A DNA stretch of 64,000 nucleotides, taken from NCBI GenBank assembly GCA_965200525.1, contig OZ241368.1, positions 1,302,001 through 1,366,000 of the forward strand, written 5' to 3'. This DNA comes from JANNPJ01 sp965200525 (GTDB lineage Bacteria > Actinomycetota > Actinomycetes > Actinomycetales > Kineosporiaceae). This document shows, piece by piece, positions 17,009 to 25,217 of this stretch. A program made the position numbers and the translations under genes. Each line of letters opens with the position of its first letter. Position 1 is the first letter of the stretch. The notes below the pieces were generated by a model. It ran no database searches. It was given only the letters and a program-made list of their open reading frames with translations, and was not told where the DNA came from.

Positions 17009-17878
17009 TCAACGCCCGTTCGACCGCCCGGTCGAACCCCCGGTGACCGGCCAGTGCTCCGGACGGGTGAAGGACGACGGCAGCCGGGTCCGCCCGTCCC
17101 CTTTGGCGGCATTCAGCTGGGTCCGGGTGACAAAGACGGCGCCGCGCAGATCGGCCCCGGACAGGTTCGCCCCGCGCAGGTCGGCCCCGATCAGGTCGGC
17201 GTGCCGCAGATCGGCCCGGCGCAGGTCGGCCCCGATCAGGTACGCGCCGCGCAGGTTGGCCCCGCGCAGGTCGGCCCGGCTCAGCTTCGCCCCGATCAGG
17301 TCGGCCCCGCGGTGGTCGGCCGCCGGCCCGGCCGGCCCGCCACCAGAGGGCCGGGCCCCGCGGACCAGCTCACCGACCGCCGACAGCAGCCCGTTGGCCT
17401 GCTGCCGGCAGCGGTCGACGTCCACCTCGCGCAGCGCCGCGGGCGGGCCGAAGGTGAGCTGCTCGGTCTGCTCGAAGGCCTGCTCGAGCTGGTCGGTGAG
17501 CGGCCCGGCCGGGGCCCGGGTGAGGGCGTCCGCCAGGTAGAACAGCAGCTCGTGCAGGTCCCGCAGGATCGGGAAGACGGCCGTGACGATCTCGGCGATC
17601 TCCGGGTCGGCCCGCCGGTCCCGGCCCGCGACCGTGTGGCCGGTCAGCTTCTGACCGGCCCCGAAACAGTCGTAGACCGTGCAGCCGGCGAAGCCTCGCG
17701 CCCGCAGCTCGGGGTGGATCCCGCACCGCGAGTCGAGCTGCAGGTTGGGGCAGGCGTGTCCGGCCGGCTTGTCGATCGCGAAGTCGGAGGACGCCGTGAA
17801 GGCCGGCACCACGCAGCACAGCCCGGAGCACGCGGCGCAGTCGGCCCGCAGCAGCGAGCGCCGGTGGTCGGCGGTCAC
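17009..17878 (-). CDS. cysteine-cluster / pentapeptide-repeat protein
   Basis: A 289-residue protein with two parts. The N-terminal ~75 residues are Cys-rich (CAACSGLCC, ACPNL, RCGIHPELRARGFAGCTVYDCFG), a YkgJ-like metal-binding pattern. The C-terminus (about 200-260) holds roughly twelve A(D/N)LxG pentapeptides, forming a short right-handed quadrilateral helix. The middle is helical. Its GTG start overlaps the methyltransferase stop (GTGA), so the two are coupled. Qnr/MfpA-type DNA mimicry was considered, but the repeat is much shorter than in those proteins. Function unknown. Confidence 0.82.
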   Translation of the reverse strand: MTADHRRSLLRADCAACSGLCCVVPAFTASSDFAIDKPAGHACPNLQLDSRCGIHPELRARGFAGCTVYDCFGAGQKLTGHTVAGRDRRADPEIAEIVTAVFPILRDLHELLFYLADALTRAPAGPLTDQLEQAFEQTEQLTFGPPAALREVDVDRCRQQANGLLSAVGELVRGARPSGGGPAGPAADHRGADLIGAKLSRADLRGANLRGAYLIGADLRRADLRHADLIGADLRGANLSGADLRGAVFVTRTQLNAAKGDGRTRLPSSFTRPEHWPVTGGSTGRSNGR

Positions 17879-20073
17879 GAGCCGAGCTCGTCGTAGGCGG
17901 ACAGCACCCGCTCGGCGGTGACGAACCGCCCGTGCAACCGCTCCTCGCGGACCCGCAGCATCGTGAAGGTGGCCAGCAGATGCACCAGTTCGGCCCGGTC
18001 GAGCCCGAGCAGCACGGCGTGGGCGGCGTCGAGGTCGGCCCGGGCCGCCAGCCGGTCGGCGACCCGGGCCGGCCCGTGCTCGTCGTCCCCGGCGGGCACC
18101 GGCACGCCGTCCCGGCCCAGCTCGTCGGCCAGCCCGCGCAGGCCGGCGGCCCAGACCACGGCCCGGGCGAACCGGGCCAGCACCCAGTCGGCGATCGTGC
18201 CGGCCCCCCAGGGCGAGGGCCGGTCGTAGTCGGCCGGGGCCGGCACCGGAACCTGCTCCAGCTTGAAGAAGTTCACGTTGGCCCCGGCGTGCTTCTGCCG
18301 GAGCAGGTAATCGACCGGCAGGGTGGACAGGGCGGCCAGCAGCAACGGCAGCCGGCCGGCTGAGATCAGCGGCAGCGAGTTGCCCACCCCGGCCACCGGC
18401 AGCGGAGCCGGCAGCAGGGTCCGCGGGGCACCCGTCGTCGACACGTTGCGGTACCCGGCCAGCCAGCCCCGGGCACAGAGGTCGCCGTACCGCTCGAGGA
18501 CCAGGTCCTCGCTGATCCAGTACCGCGGGCCGGCCACACTGCCGCCGTGCGGGTCGAGCAGCCCGCAGTGCTTGGCCTCCCACAACGGCAGCAGGCCCTC
18601 CCCCGGGCCGGACCGGAACCGGGGCGCGTCCCGGGTCATGTGGAACGGCGTCACCAGCCGCAACTGCCAGGCGTCGTCGACGGCGATCCCGGACGCCGGA
18701 TCGCGGCGCAGCAGCACCGGCACCCGCCGGTGCACGGCGGTGACGATCCGGGCGTCGGTGGCCGAGCCGAACAGCGGCGCCGTCCCGGTGTTCGGGTTCA
18801 CCTCCCGCAGCAGACTGGCCGCCAGCAACCACCCTCGCTCCCCCGGCGGATCGTCCGGCCCGGCCAACCCCACCGCCACCTCGGCCCCCACCTCGGAGCC
18901 GTGCGTTTCCGGGGGTTCCTGACCCACTTCCCGGGTCGGAACGGCCCCGACTTGCACCGATCCCGGCCTGGATTCAGGTTCGCGGGGGGCGGCGGTGAGT
19001 TCGACCAGGGCGACGCCGACCCGGCCGCTGACCCCGACGAAGATCGGGGCGGCCGGCTCGATCAGGTGCAGGCGGCGCAGGGCGCCGGCGCCGGTCAGAG
19101 CCTCCAGCAGGCGGGCCGCGGACCGGTCGGAGGCGATCCCGGCCGGTACCAGCAGAGCGGCCCGCCCGCCCGGGGCCAGCAACCGCCAGCAGGTCTCGAC
19201 GAACGGCAGATAGGCGTTCAGCTCGCCGGCCCCGGTCAGCGGGTGCCGGCCGGCGTCCCGCAGCGCCCGGGCCCCGTCGGCCCGGCCCCCGCGCAGGCCC
19301 GCCGGGATGACGCCGTCCCAGTCCCGGGCGTGCACCTTGAGCCGTTCCCAGGGCGGGTTGGCCACCACCGCGTCGAAACCGCCCTGCCAGCCGGTGACCG
19401 GTTCGACCGGTTCTCCGGGCCGGGCCAGCACCGCCGGGAACAGCTCGTGCCAGGTCACCCCGGGCCCGGCCGCGGAGCGCCGCGGCGTCGCGCCGGCCAG
19501 GGCGTCACCGGCGACGATGCGGTCGGCCAGGTCGTCGGGACGGCACGGGTGACCGGCCCGGGTCAGGTCGGCGGCGAGCGCGGCCCGGCAGAGCAGGACC
19601 GCCACCGGGTCGGCGTCCACCCCGTGCAGGGCGGGCCGGATCCGCTCCGGGGCCAGCCCGGCGGCCAGCAGGCGGGCCAGTACGGCCCGCAGCAGCGCCC
19701 CGGCCCCGCAGGACGGGTCGACCACGGTCGGCACGGGCCCACCGGCCCAGCCGGCCAGGGCCCGGGTCGCGAGCGCGGTCGCGAAGGCGGGGGGCGTGCT
19801 GAACGCCCCCCGGAACCGCCGCTCGGCGTTGCCGACCGAGCGCAGCACCAGCGTCCCGTCGTCCAGGGCCGGGGTGTGCAGCAGGAGCGCGTCGTAGCCG
19901 GTGGCCAGGGCCAGCACCGCGGTCAGGTCGCCGGCCTGCCAGGCCTGCTCGAGGGCGTGCTCGACCGCGTCGTCCCGCCAGCGGTGCGGGTCGGGGCTCG
20001 GGGCCACCTGACCGGCCGAGGCCAGCACCAGGGCCGAGGGCCGGTCGTTCGGGGCCCGCGAGCGCGACCTCAT
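17875..20073 (-). CDS. N6-adenine DNA methyltransferase, Eco57I-like, no nuclease domain
   Basis: A 732-residue putative DNA methylase. Motif X-like FSTP is at 91-94, SAM-binding motif I DPSCGAGAL at 119-127, motif II DADP at 153-156, and catalytic motif IV NPPW at 239-242. The last ~250 residues look like a TaqI/Eco57I-type target-recognition region, including NVNFFKLEQVPVPAP. The first 90 residues lack a PD-(D/E)XK nuclease, and no restriction gene lies nearby, so it seems an orphan. It is 7 nt downstream of the tandem-NUDIX gene and overlaps the pentapeptide gene. DNA is the expected substrate; this is inferred from the family. Confidence 0.83.
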   Translation of the reverse strand: MRSRSRAPNDRPSALVLASAGQVAPSPDPHRWRDDAVEHALEQAWQAGDLTAVLALATGYDALLLHTPALDDGTLVLRSVGNAERRFRGAFSTPPAFATALATRALAGWAGGPVPTVVDPSCGAGALLRAVLARLLAAGLAPERIRPALHGVDADPVAVLLCRAALAADLTRAGHPCRPDDLADRIVAGDALAGATPRRSAAGPGVTWHELFPAVLARPGEPVEPVTGWQGGFDAVVANPPWERLKVHARDWDGVIPAGLRGGRADGARALRDAGRHPLTGAGELNAYLPFVETCWRLLAPGGRAALLVPAGIASDRSAARLLEALTGAGALRRLHLIEPAAPIFVGVSGRVGVALVELTAAPREPESRPGSVQVGAVPTREVGQEPPETHGSEVGAEVAVGLAGPDDPPGERGWLLAASLLREVNPNTGTAPLFGSATDARIVTAVHRRVPVLLRRDPASGIAVDDAWQLRLVTPFHMTRDAPRFRSGPGEGLLPLWEAKHCGLLDPHGGSVAGPRYWISEDLVLERYGDLCARGWLAGYRNVSTTGAPRTLLPAPLPVAGVGNSLPLISAGRLPLLLAALSTLPVDYLLRQKHAGANVNFFKLEQVPVPAPADYDRPSPWGAGTIADWVLARFARAVVWAAGLRGLADELGRDGVPVPAGDDEHGPARVADRLAARADLDAAHAVLLGLDRAELVHLLATFTMLRVREERLHGRFVTAERVLSAYDELGS

Positions 20074-20080
20074 CCGGCTC

Positions 20081-21139
20081 TCACCCGGTCTGCTCCGCGG
20101 AGCGGCCGTCGGCCCGGGCCGCGCGCCGCCGGCGCCAGACGGCGTACGACTCCCGGACGGCGGAGACGGCGACCGTCCGGCTCAGCTCCGACACCGGCCG
20201 CCAGGCCACCATGTCCGTCGAGCCGTTGACCTCGACCACCTCGGGCTCCTGGTCGAACGGCACCGAGCCGGCGTAGACCAGCCGCAGCCCCTGGAAGTCC
20301 TCCAGCCGGCCCTCCATCGAGCGGCCGACGTAGTGCCGGCTACCGATGTCGATCAGCGGCCCGGGCTCGTAGGGCAGGCCGGTCTCCTCGTAGAGCTCGC
20401 GGCGCAGGGCCACCAGCGGGTGTTCGCCGTGATCGATCCCGCCGCCGGGCAGGGTCCAGGTGCCCTTGCTGCCGGCCAGCCGGGTCAGCAGCATCCGGGG
20501 GCCGGCGCCGTCGGCCGGGGTCTCGTCGACCAGGACGGCGTAGGCGGCCGGCCGCTGGACCCGCACCGGCAGCTCGCCGCCGGTGCTCGCCATCGGTACG
20601 GGCAGCGCGTCGGGGTCGTGGTCCGGGTCGCCGATCAGCCCGAGCGGGGTGAGCGGGTTCGGCGCGACCGGCTGCAGCGGGGGCGGCGGGGCCAGGCCGA
20701 GCACGGTCGCGACGAACGGCATCAGCGGCAGCTCGTCGGCCTCGTCCAGGCTGACGAAGCGGGCCTGGTCGCGGCGGTTGCCGTCCTCGAACGACCCGGT
20801 GAGCGGCCCGGACGGTGACTCGACGTCATAGATCAATCTCAGAGTGTGGAGCGCGATCGCCCGATGGGGCAGATCCAGGACGTCGGAATCGGCGTCCCGG
20901 GGTGTGGCCGAGCCCCCCTCCAGACCGGTCTGGGCGGCCAGTTCGCGCAGCACGCAGTCCCGCGGATGCTCGCCGTGACGGAGCCCACCCCCGGGCAGGA
21001 ACCAGCGCCCCACCAGGTCGGACTCACTCGATGCCCGCACCAGGAGGACCCGGCCGGCCGGGTCGCGGACCACCGCGTAGGCCGCCGTCCGCTGTACCGC
21101 TCGCAGGGAGCCGGGGTCCTGCGTATCGGGTGAGGGCAC
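20081..21139 (-). CDS. tandem NUDIX protein, first domain degenerate
   Basis: A 352-residue protein with two NUDIX folds. The second (about 195-320) has an intact box, GGGIDHGEHPLVALRRELYEETGL (shown in part: RELYEETGL). The first (about 15-150) keeps the shape but reads RELAAQTGL, so the two metal-binding Glu of REUxEE are Ala69 and Gln70 and it should not hydrolyse. NUDIX enzymes cleave nucleoside diphosphate-X compounds; the substrate is unknown. It starts at GTG 21139 with TAACGT 7 nt upstream and leads the operon with the methyltransferase and the pentapeptide protein. Confidence 0.88.
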   Translation of the reverse strand: MPSPDTQDPGSLRAVQRTAAYAVVRDPAGRVLLVRASSESDLVGRWFLPGGGLRHGEHPRDCVLRELAAQTGLEGGSATPRDADSDVLDLPHRAIALHTLRLIYDVESPSGPLTGSFEDGNRRDQARFVSLDEADELPLMPFVATVLGLAPPPPLQPVAPNPLTPLGLIGDPDHDPDALPVPMASTGGELPVRVQRPAAYAVLVDETPADGAGPRMLLTRLAGSKGTWTLPGGGIDHGEHPLVALRRELYEETGLPYEPGPLIDIGSRHYVGRSMEGRLEDFQGLRLVYAGSVPFDQEPEVVEVNGSTDMVAWRPVSELSRTVAVSAVRESYAVWRRRRAARADGRSAEQTG

Positions 21140-21146
21140 CCGCAGG

Positions 21147-21152
21147 ACGTTA
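21147..21152 (-). promoter_or_regulatory. putative -10 hexamer for the tandem-NUDIX operon (TAACGT)
   Basis: It lies 7 nt upstream of GTG 21139. Together with 21182-21187 it makes a 54-bp divergent gap with two leaderless-type promoters. Confidence 0.45.
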
Positions 21153-21181
21153 CCGGCCCTCGCACTTCACCGGAATTCCCC

Positions 21182-21187
21182 TAGGCT
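21182..21187 (+). promoter_or_regulatory. putative -10 hexamer for NUDIX gene (TAGGCT)
   Basis: It lies 6 nt upstream of ATG 21194. It is identical to the hexamer before guaA. No Shine-Dalgarno is present. Confidence 0.5.
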
Positions 21188-21193
21188 TCCCCA

Positions 21194-21703
21194 ATGTCCG
21201 GCCGCCAGGAGATCCGCCGTCCTCACGCGATGGCCCTCAGCCTCTACCGCAGGCTGCCCCGGTTCCTCCGGCTGTTCATCATCCGGCGGGTCGCCCCCGG
21301 GCACACCGTCGGGGCGCTGGGCCTGATCGAGCACGAGGGCCGGCTGCTGATGCTCTCCCAGCGACACCGTCAGGGCTGGACCTTTCCCGGCGGGCTGATC
21401 AACCGGGGCGAGAACGCCGCCTCCGCCGTGGTTCGCGAGATCGAGGAGGAGACCGGCCTGCGGGTCCAGGTCGGCCTGCCCTTCGCCACCGTGGTCGAGC
21501 CGTCGTCGCGCCGGGTCGACATCCTGTTCTGGGTCCGGGCCGACGCGGCCCCGGAGGTCGACGCGGCCGGCGAGGCCCTGGCCGCACAGTGGCTGCTGCC
21601 GACCGCGATGGGCGAGGTCGACGACCCGACCGCGCAGGCCCTGGCCGAGTTCACCCGGTTCCGGGCCGACGCCGCTCACGAAGGTCGACTGCTCGGCTCG
21701 TGA
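21194..21703 (+). CDS. NUDIX hydrolase
   Basis: A 169-residue single-domain hydrolase. The NUDIX box runs from GGLINRGENAASAVVRE to IEEETGL with all metal ligands present. The N-terminal YRRLPRFLRLFIIRRVAPG is basic and hydrophobic, as in some lipid-linked or membrane-associated NUDIX proteins. Its stop overlaps the GTG of the nucleotidyltransferase (GTGA), so the pair is coupled and may act on the same nucleotide sugar or alarmone-like compound; that is inference. Confidence 0.92.
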   Translation: MSGRQEIRRPHAMALSLYRRLPRFLRLFIIRRVAPGHTVGALGLIEHEGRLLMLSQRHRQGWTFPGGLINRGENAASAVVREIEEETGLRVQVGLPFATVVEPSSRRVDILFWVRADAAPEVDAAGEALAAQWLLPTAMGEVDDPTAQALAEFTRFRADAAHEGRLLGS

Positions 21704-22506
21704 GCCCGTCGACGCCGGCCGGCGTGGCCCTGGCCGCGGGGGCCGGCACCCGGCTGCGGCCGCTCACCGACCTGCGACCCAAGGCGCTCTGCCCGGTCGG
21801 CAACCGGGCCCTGGTCGACCTGGCCCTGGATCGGCTGACCCCGCTGACCGGCTCCGGCCCGGACCGGCTGGCCGTGAACGCCCACCACCACGCCGAGCAG
21901 CTGGCCGCCCACTTCGCCGACGGCCGGGCCTTTCTCCAGGTCGAGCCGGGTCAGACGCTGGGCACTGCCGGCGCCCTGGCCGCCCTGCGCCCCTGGCTGG
22001 ACGGCCGGGACGCACTGGTCACCAACGCCGACAGCTATCTGCCCGGCGGCCTGGCCGGTTTCACCGACGGCTGGGACGGCGAACGCTGCCGGCTGCTCTG
22101 CCGGGCCACCACCGGTCGGGCCGACTTCACCGCCGATGACGGCACTCCATTGCGGTACGTCGGGGCCTGCCTGCTGCCCTGGTCACGGTTGCGCGGCCTG
22201 GCGGTCACCCCGAGCGGCCTGTACGAGGTGCTGTGGCGGCACGATCTGACCGGCGGCCGGCTCGACCTGATCCGGTTGCCCGACTCCGCGGTGGTCGTCG
22301 ACTGCGGCACCCCGGCCGACTACCTGGCCGCCAACCTGCATGCCTCCGGCGGGCGAACGGTGATCGGGGACGGCGCGAGCGTGCTCGGCCGGGCCGAGCG
22401 GTCGGTGATCTGGGCCGGCGCCTGGGTCGGGCCACGGGAGTCGCTGGCCGACGTCGTCCGGGCCGGCGACCGGGAGCACCCGATCACCGTGCCGGCCCAC
22501 CGTTGA
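21700..22506 (+). CDS. sugar-1-phosphate nucleotidyltransferase-like protein
   Basis: A 268-residue member of the NTP-transferase family. The N-terminal GVALAAGAGTRLRPLTDLRPKALCPVGN carries the G-x-G-T-R-L and PK motifs (quoted in part: AGAGTRLRPLT). DALVTNADSYLPGGL supplies the metal-binding Asp. The C-terminus (VIGDGASVLGRAERSVIW) resembles the start of a left-handed helix. Families include mannose-1-P guanylyltransferase and glucose-1-P thymidylyltransferase; the specificity cannot be read. It starts at GTG 21700 and its last 23 nt overlap the end of the convergent receptor/GGDEF gene. Confidence 0.87.
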   Translation: MSPSTPAGVALAAGAGTRLRPLTDLRPKALCPVGNRALVDLALDRLTPLTGSGPDRLAVNAHHHAEQLAAHFADGRAFLQVEPGQTLGTAGALAALRPWLDGRDALVTNADSYLPGGLAGFTDGWDGERCRLLCRATTGRADFTADDGTPLRYVGACLLPWSRLRGLAVTPSGLYEVLWRHDLTGGRLDLIRLPDSAVVVDCGTPADYLAANLHASGGRTVIGDGASVLGRAERSVIWAGAWVGPRESLADVVRAGDREHPITVPAHR

Positions 22507-25126
22507 CCCGCCCGCCCCGGACCTGAGCCCGGTGCAGCGCGATGTCGGCGGCCCGCAGCGCCGCGTCGGTCGACTCGTGCCGGCCGACCCCGATCACCAG
22601 CCCGTACTCCAGCCGGGCGATCGGTTCGGGGTGGGATTCGGTGCTCGGCTCGGGATCCAGTTCGGTCCTCAGCTCGGCCTCGATCCGGCCCGCCGCCGCG
22701 GTCAGGTCGCGCTGCCCGTCGTCGGCCAGAAGCACGGCCAGCTCCGCGGTACCCAGCCGGCCGGCGCCGTCCAGCTCGTCCAGGCTGACCGCCAGCCGCC
22801 GGCCGAGCCGGCCGATCAGTGAATCCGTCGCCGACCCGCGCCCGGCGACCGGCGGCGGGGTTCCGGCCGCGGTCCGGGCCGACCCGGCCACCCGGATCAC
22901 CATCAGGGCGGCGTCGTCGTCCGGCCGGCGCCGGGCCCGGGCCCGGGCCGTCTCGAGCCGGTCCAGGAACAGCGCCCGGTTGGGCAACTGGGTCAGCGGG
23001 TCGTGCAGGGCGCCGTGCCGCAGCTGCTGTTCCAGCGCCTTGCGGTCGGCCAGGTCGATGAACGCGCCGACCAGCCGCGCCGGGCAGCCGGCCTCGTCGA
23101 GCACGGTCAGGGCCCGGCAGAGCACCCAGCGGTAGCCGCCGTCCCGGGTCCGGACCCGGTGCTCCAGCTCCAGCTGCGAGCGGGAGCCGCCGAGCTGGGC
23201 CGCGATCGCCGCCGACAGATCGGCCCGGTGGTCGGGGTGCACCCGGTCCAGCCATTCGCCCGGGGTGCCGCCGATCTCGTCCTCGCCGTAGCCGAGCATC
23301 GACTTCCAGCGCGGCGAGTAGTAGACCACCCCGGCCGACACGTCCCAGTCCCACAACCCGTCGTCGGTGGCCCGGGTCACCAGGGCATACCGTTCCTCGC
23401 TGGCCCGCACGCTGTCGGCCAGCTCGCGCTCGCGGACGTAGGCCTGCTCCAGATCGGCCCGCTGGCGGTCCTGCGAGCGCAGCAGCTCGTCCTGCTCCAG
23501 GGCGACGGCCAGCAGCGTGGCCCAGTGGTTGTAGTCGTCCCGGACGCTGGTCGCCCGGTGCTCGACCGAGCCGACCACCGCCAGCAGGCCCCACTCCCGG
23601 CGTTCGGTGGTCACCGGAATCACGATCACCGCCTCGCCGCGCTCGGCCGAGCAGCGCTGCCGGATCGCCGGCGGCGGGAAGTCGCCGAGCGCGCAGTGCA
23701 CCCCGATCAACGGGTCCAGGACGCCGTCCCGGTCGCGGGCACCGGCCACCCGCAGCCGGGCCGGCAGGCCTTCCTCCGGGTCGGACCACAGGCCCAGGCA
23801 GGCCGCCGTGACCCGGGACGGTGCGAGCCAGTCCAGCCGCCGGGGGTCGGCCCGGCCCGGGCGCATCAGGTCCATCCCGATCTGGACCTGGGCCGTGATC
23901 GAGGTCTCGAGCTGGCCGGCCCGCACCAGCTGGGCCTGGGACTGGGCCCGGATCAGGGCCAGCACGACCGCGGCCGCGGTCTCGGCCCCGGGCTGGTCGG
24001 CCAGGACCGCGGCCACCAGCTCGGTCAGCGTCTCCGGTGCCGGCTCGGCGGCGAAAACCGCTTCCGCGGCCCGGTTCAGGGCGGCCGGCTCGGGCGGTTC
24101 GGCCTTGCGGGCGGCCGCGGCCAGCAGCGCCTCCAGACCGGCCGGCAGGACCGCCGGACGGCGTCCGACCGTGGCCGGCGGGCCGCCCGGGCACCCGCAG
24201 GACTCCCGGATCACCAGGCTGGTGGCCGTCCGGTACCGGCCCCGGCGGACCGGGCCGCCGCGGCGCAGAGCGCTGAGCAGCTGCACGGCCTGCTCGCCGA
24301 CCCGCTCGAAGTGCGGCTCGACGCTGGACAGGCGCGGGTGGCTGCGGGCCCCGGCCTCGGTGTTGTCGAAGCCGATGATCGCCTGGTCGCGGGGCAGCGA
24401 CAGGCCCGCCCCGGTGAGCGCCTCGGTGACGCCGATCGCGTTCCGGTCGGTGGCCACGATCAGGGCCGTGGTCGGGCGGCCGGCGGCCAGCAACCGCTCA
24501 CCGGCCGAGCGACCACCGGCCTCGAGCGTGTCGTCGGCCAGGAACAGCCAGGCCGGGTCGGGCTCGATGCCGTTCTCGCCCAGGGCCCCCCGGTAGGCCT
24601 CGTAGCGCTCGGTCAGGTCGCTCTGGGCCAGCGTGCCGACGAACCCGATGCGCCGGTGGCCGTGGCCGATCAGGTGCTCGACCGCGGCCCGGACGCCGCC
24701 CACGTTGTCCGGCAGCGCCACCGGCACCGGCCACTCGCTGGCCTCGCCGCTGACCAGCACCAGGGGCTTGCCCAGCCGGTGCAGCCGGCCCAGGTCGCGC
24801 GATCGCACCGCGGTGCTGATCACGACCAGTCCGGACGCCGTCCGGGTGGCCAGCCGGATCGCGGTCGAGCGGGCCGCGGCGACCTGGGCCTCGTGCGGCG
24901 GTGACTCCGGATCCTCCCCCCGGTCGAGGCCGGCCGGGAAGGTCTGCACCGCCAGCAGGACGTGGTTGCTAGCCGCCGCGGCCCGGGCCGCCCCGGAGAG
25001 TAGGTTGCCGAAGTAGAAACCCCCGACGAACGGGGCCAGCACGGCTATCGTCCTGATCGCGGGCCCGTTCTCGGGCCGGCCGTCGGGCGTGTGGTCGGGC
25101 CGGGCCCGCACCGGGTGCAGTGTCAT
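22484..25126 (-). CDS. periplasmic-binding-like / PAS / degenerate GGDEF sensor protein
   Basis: An 880-residue multidomain protein. Residues about 25-300 form a LacI-type ligand-binding fold (IRTIAVLAPFVGGFYFGNLL, HRRIGFVGTLAQSDLTERYE) without any HTH. A linker and a GAF-like region (about 380-550) follow, then a PAS domain (SEERYALVTRATDDGLWDWD, about 570-690) and a GGDEF fold from 705 (LHDPLTQLPNRALFLDRLE). The GGDEF signature reads GTAEL (RLGTAELAVLL), so diguanylate cyclase activity is unlikely. No membrane segment is seen, so it probably senses a cytoplasmic sugar or ligand. It is divergent from a LacI regulator. Confidence 0.85.
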   Translation of the reverse strand: MTLHPVRARPDHTPDGRPENGPAIRTIAVLAPFVGGFYFGNLLSGAARAAAASNHVLLAVQTFPAGLDRGEDPESPPHEAQVAAARSTAIRLATRTASGLVVISTAVRSRDLGRLHRLGKPLVLVSGEASEWPVPVALPDNVGGVRAAVEHLIGHGHRRIGFVGTLAQSDLTERYEAYRGALGENGIEPDPAWLFLADDTLEAGGRSAGERLLAAGRPTTALIVATDRNAIGVTEALTGAGLSLPRDQAIIGFDNTEAGARSHPRLSSVEPHFERVGEQAVQLLSALRRGGPVRRGRYRTATSLVIRESCGCPGGPPATVGRRPAVLPAGLEALLAAAARKAEPPEPAALNRAAEAVFAAEPAPETLTELVAAVLADQPGAETAAAVVLALIRAQSQAQLVRAGQLETSITAQVQIGMDLMRPGRADPRRLDWLAPSRVTAACLGLWSDPEEGLPARLRVAGARDRDGVLDPLIGVHCALGDFPPPAIRQRCSAERGEAVIVIPVTTERREWGLLAVVGSVEHRATSVRDDYNHWATLLAVALEQDELLRSQDRQRADLEQAYVRERELADSVRASEERYALVTRATDDGLWDWDVSAGVVYYSPRWKSMLGYGEDEIGGTPGEWLDRVHPDHRADLSAAIAAQLGGSRSQLELEHRVRTRDGGYRWVLCRALTVLDEAGCPARLVGAFIDLADRKALEQQLRHGALHDPLTQLPNRALFLDRLETARARARRRPDDDAALMVIRVAGSARTAAGTPPPVAGRGSATDSLIGRLGRRLAVSLDELDGAGRLGTAELAVLLADDGQRDLTAAAGRIEAELRTELDPEPSTESHPEPIARLEYGLVIGVGRHESTDAALRAADIALHRAQVRGGRVNGGPAR

Positions 25127-25217
25127 GAGGCGTCATTGCCTCCTCCGTTCGGCCGAAGCCAGAAAATATCTGCCCGGCGTGTCACCATATGCCCCGTTCA
25201 AGCCGCACAATACGGCT

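Noticed and set aside
17009..17878. Pentapeptide protein as a quinolone-resistance (Qnr/MfpA) factor
   Set aside because: Only about a dozen repeats, attached to a Cys-rich domain, so too short for a gyrase mimic.
22484..25126. Active diguanylate cyclase
   Set aside because: The GGDEF signature is GTAEL, lacking the metal and catalytic residues.
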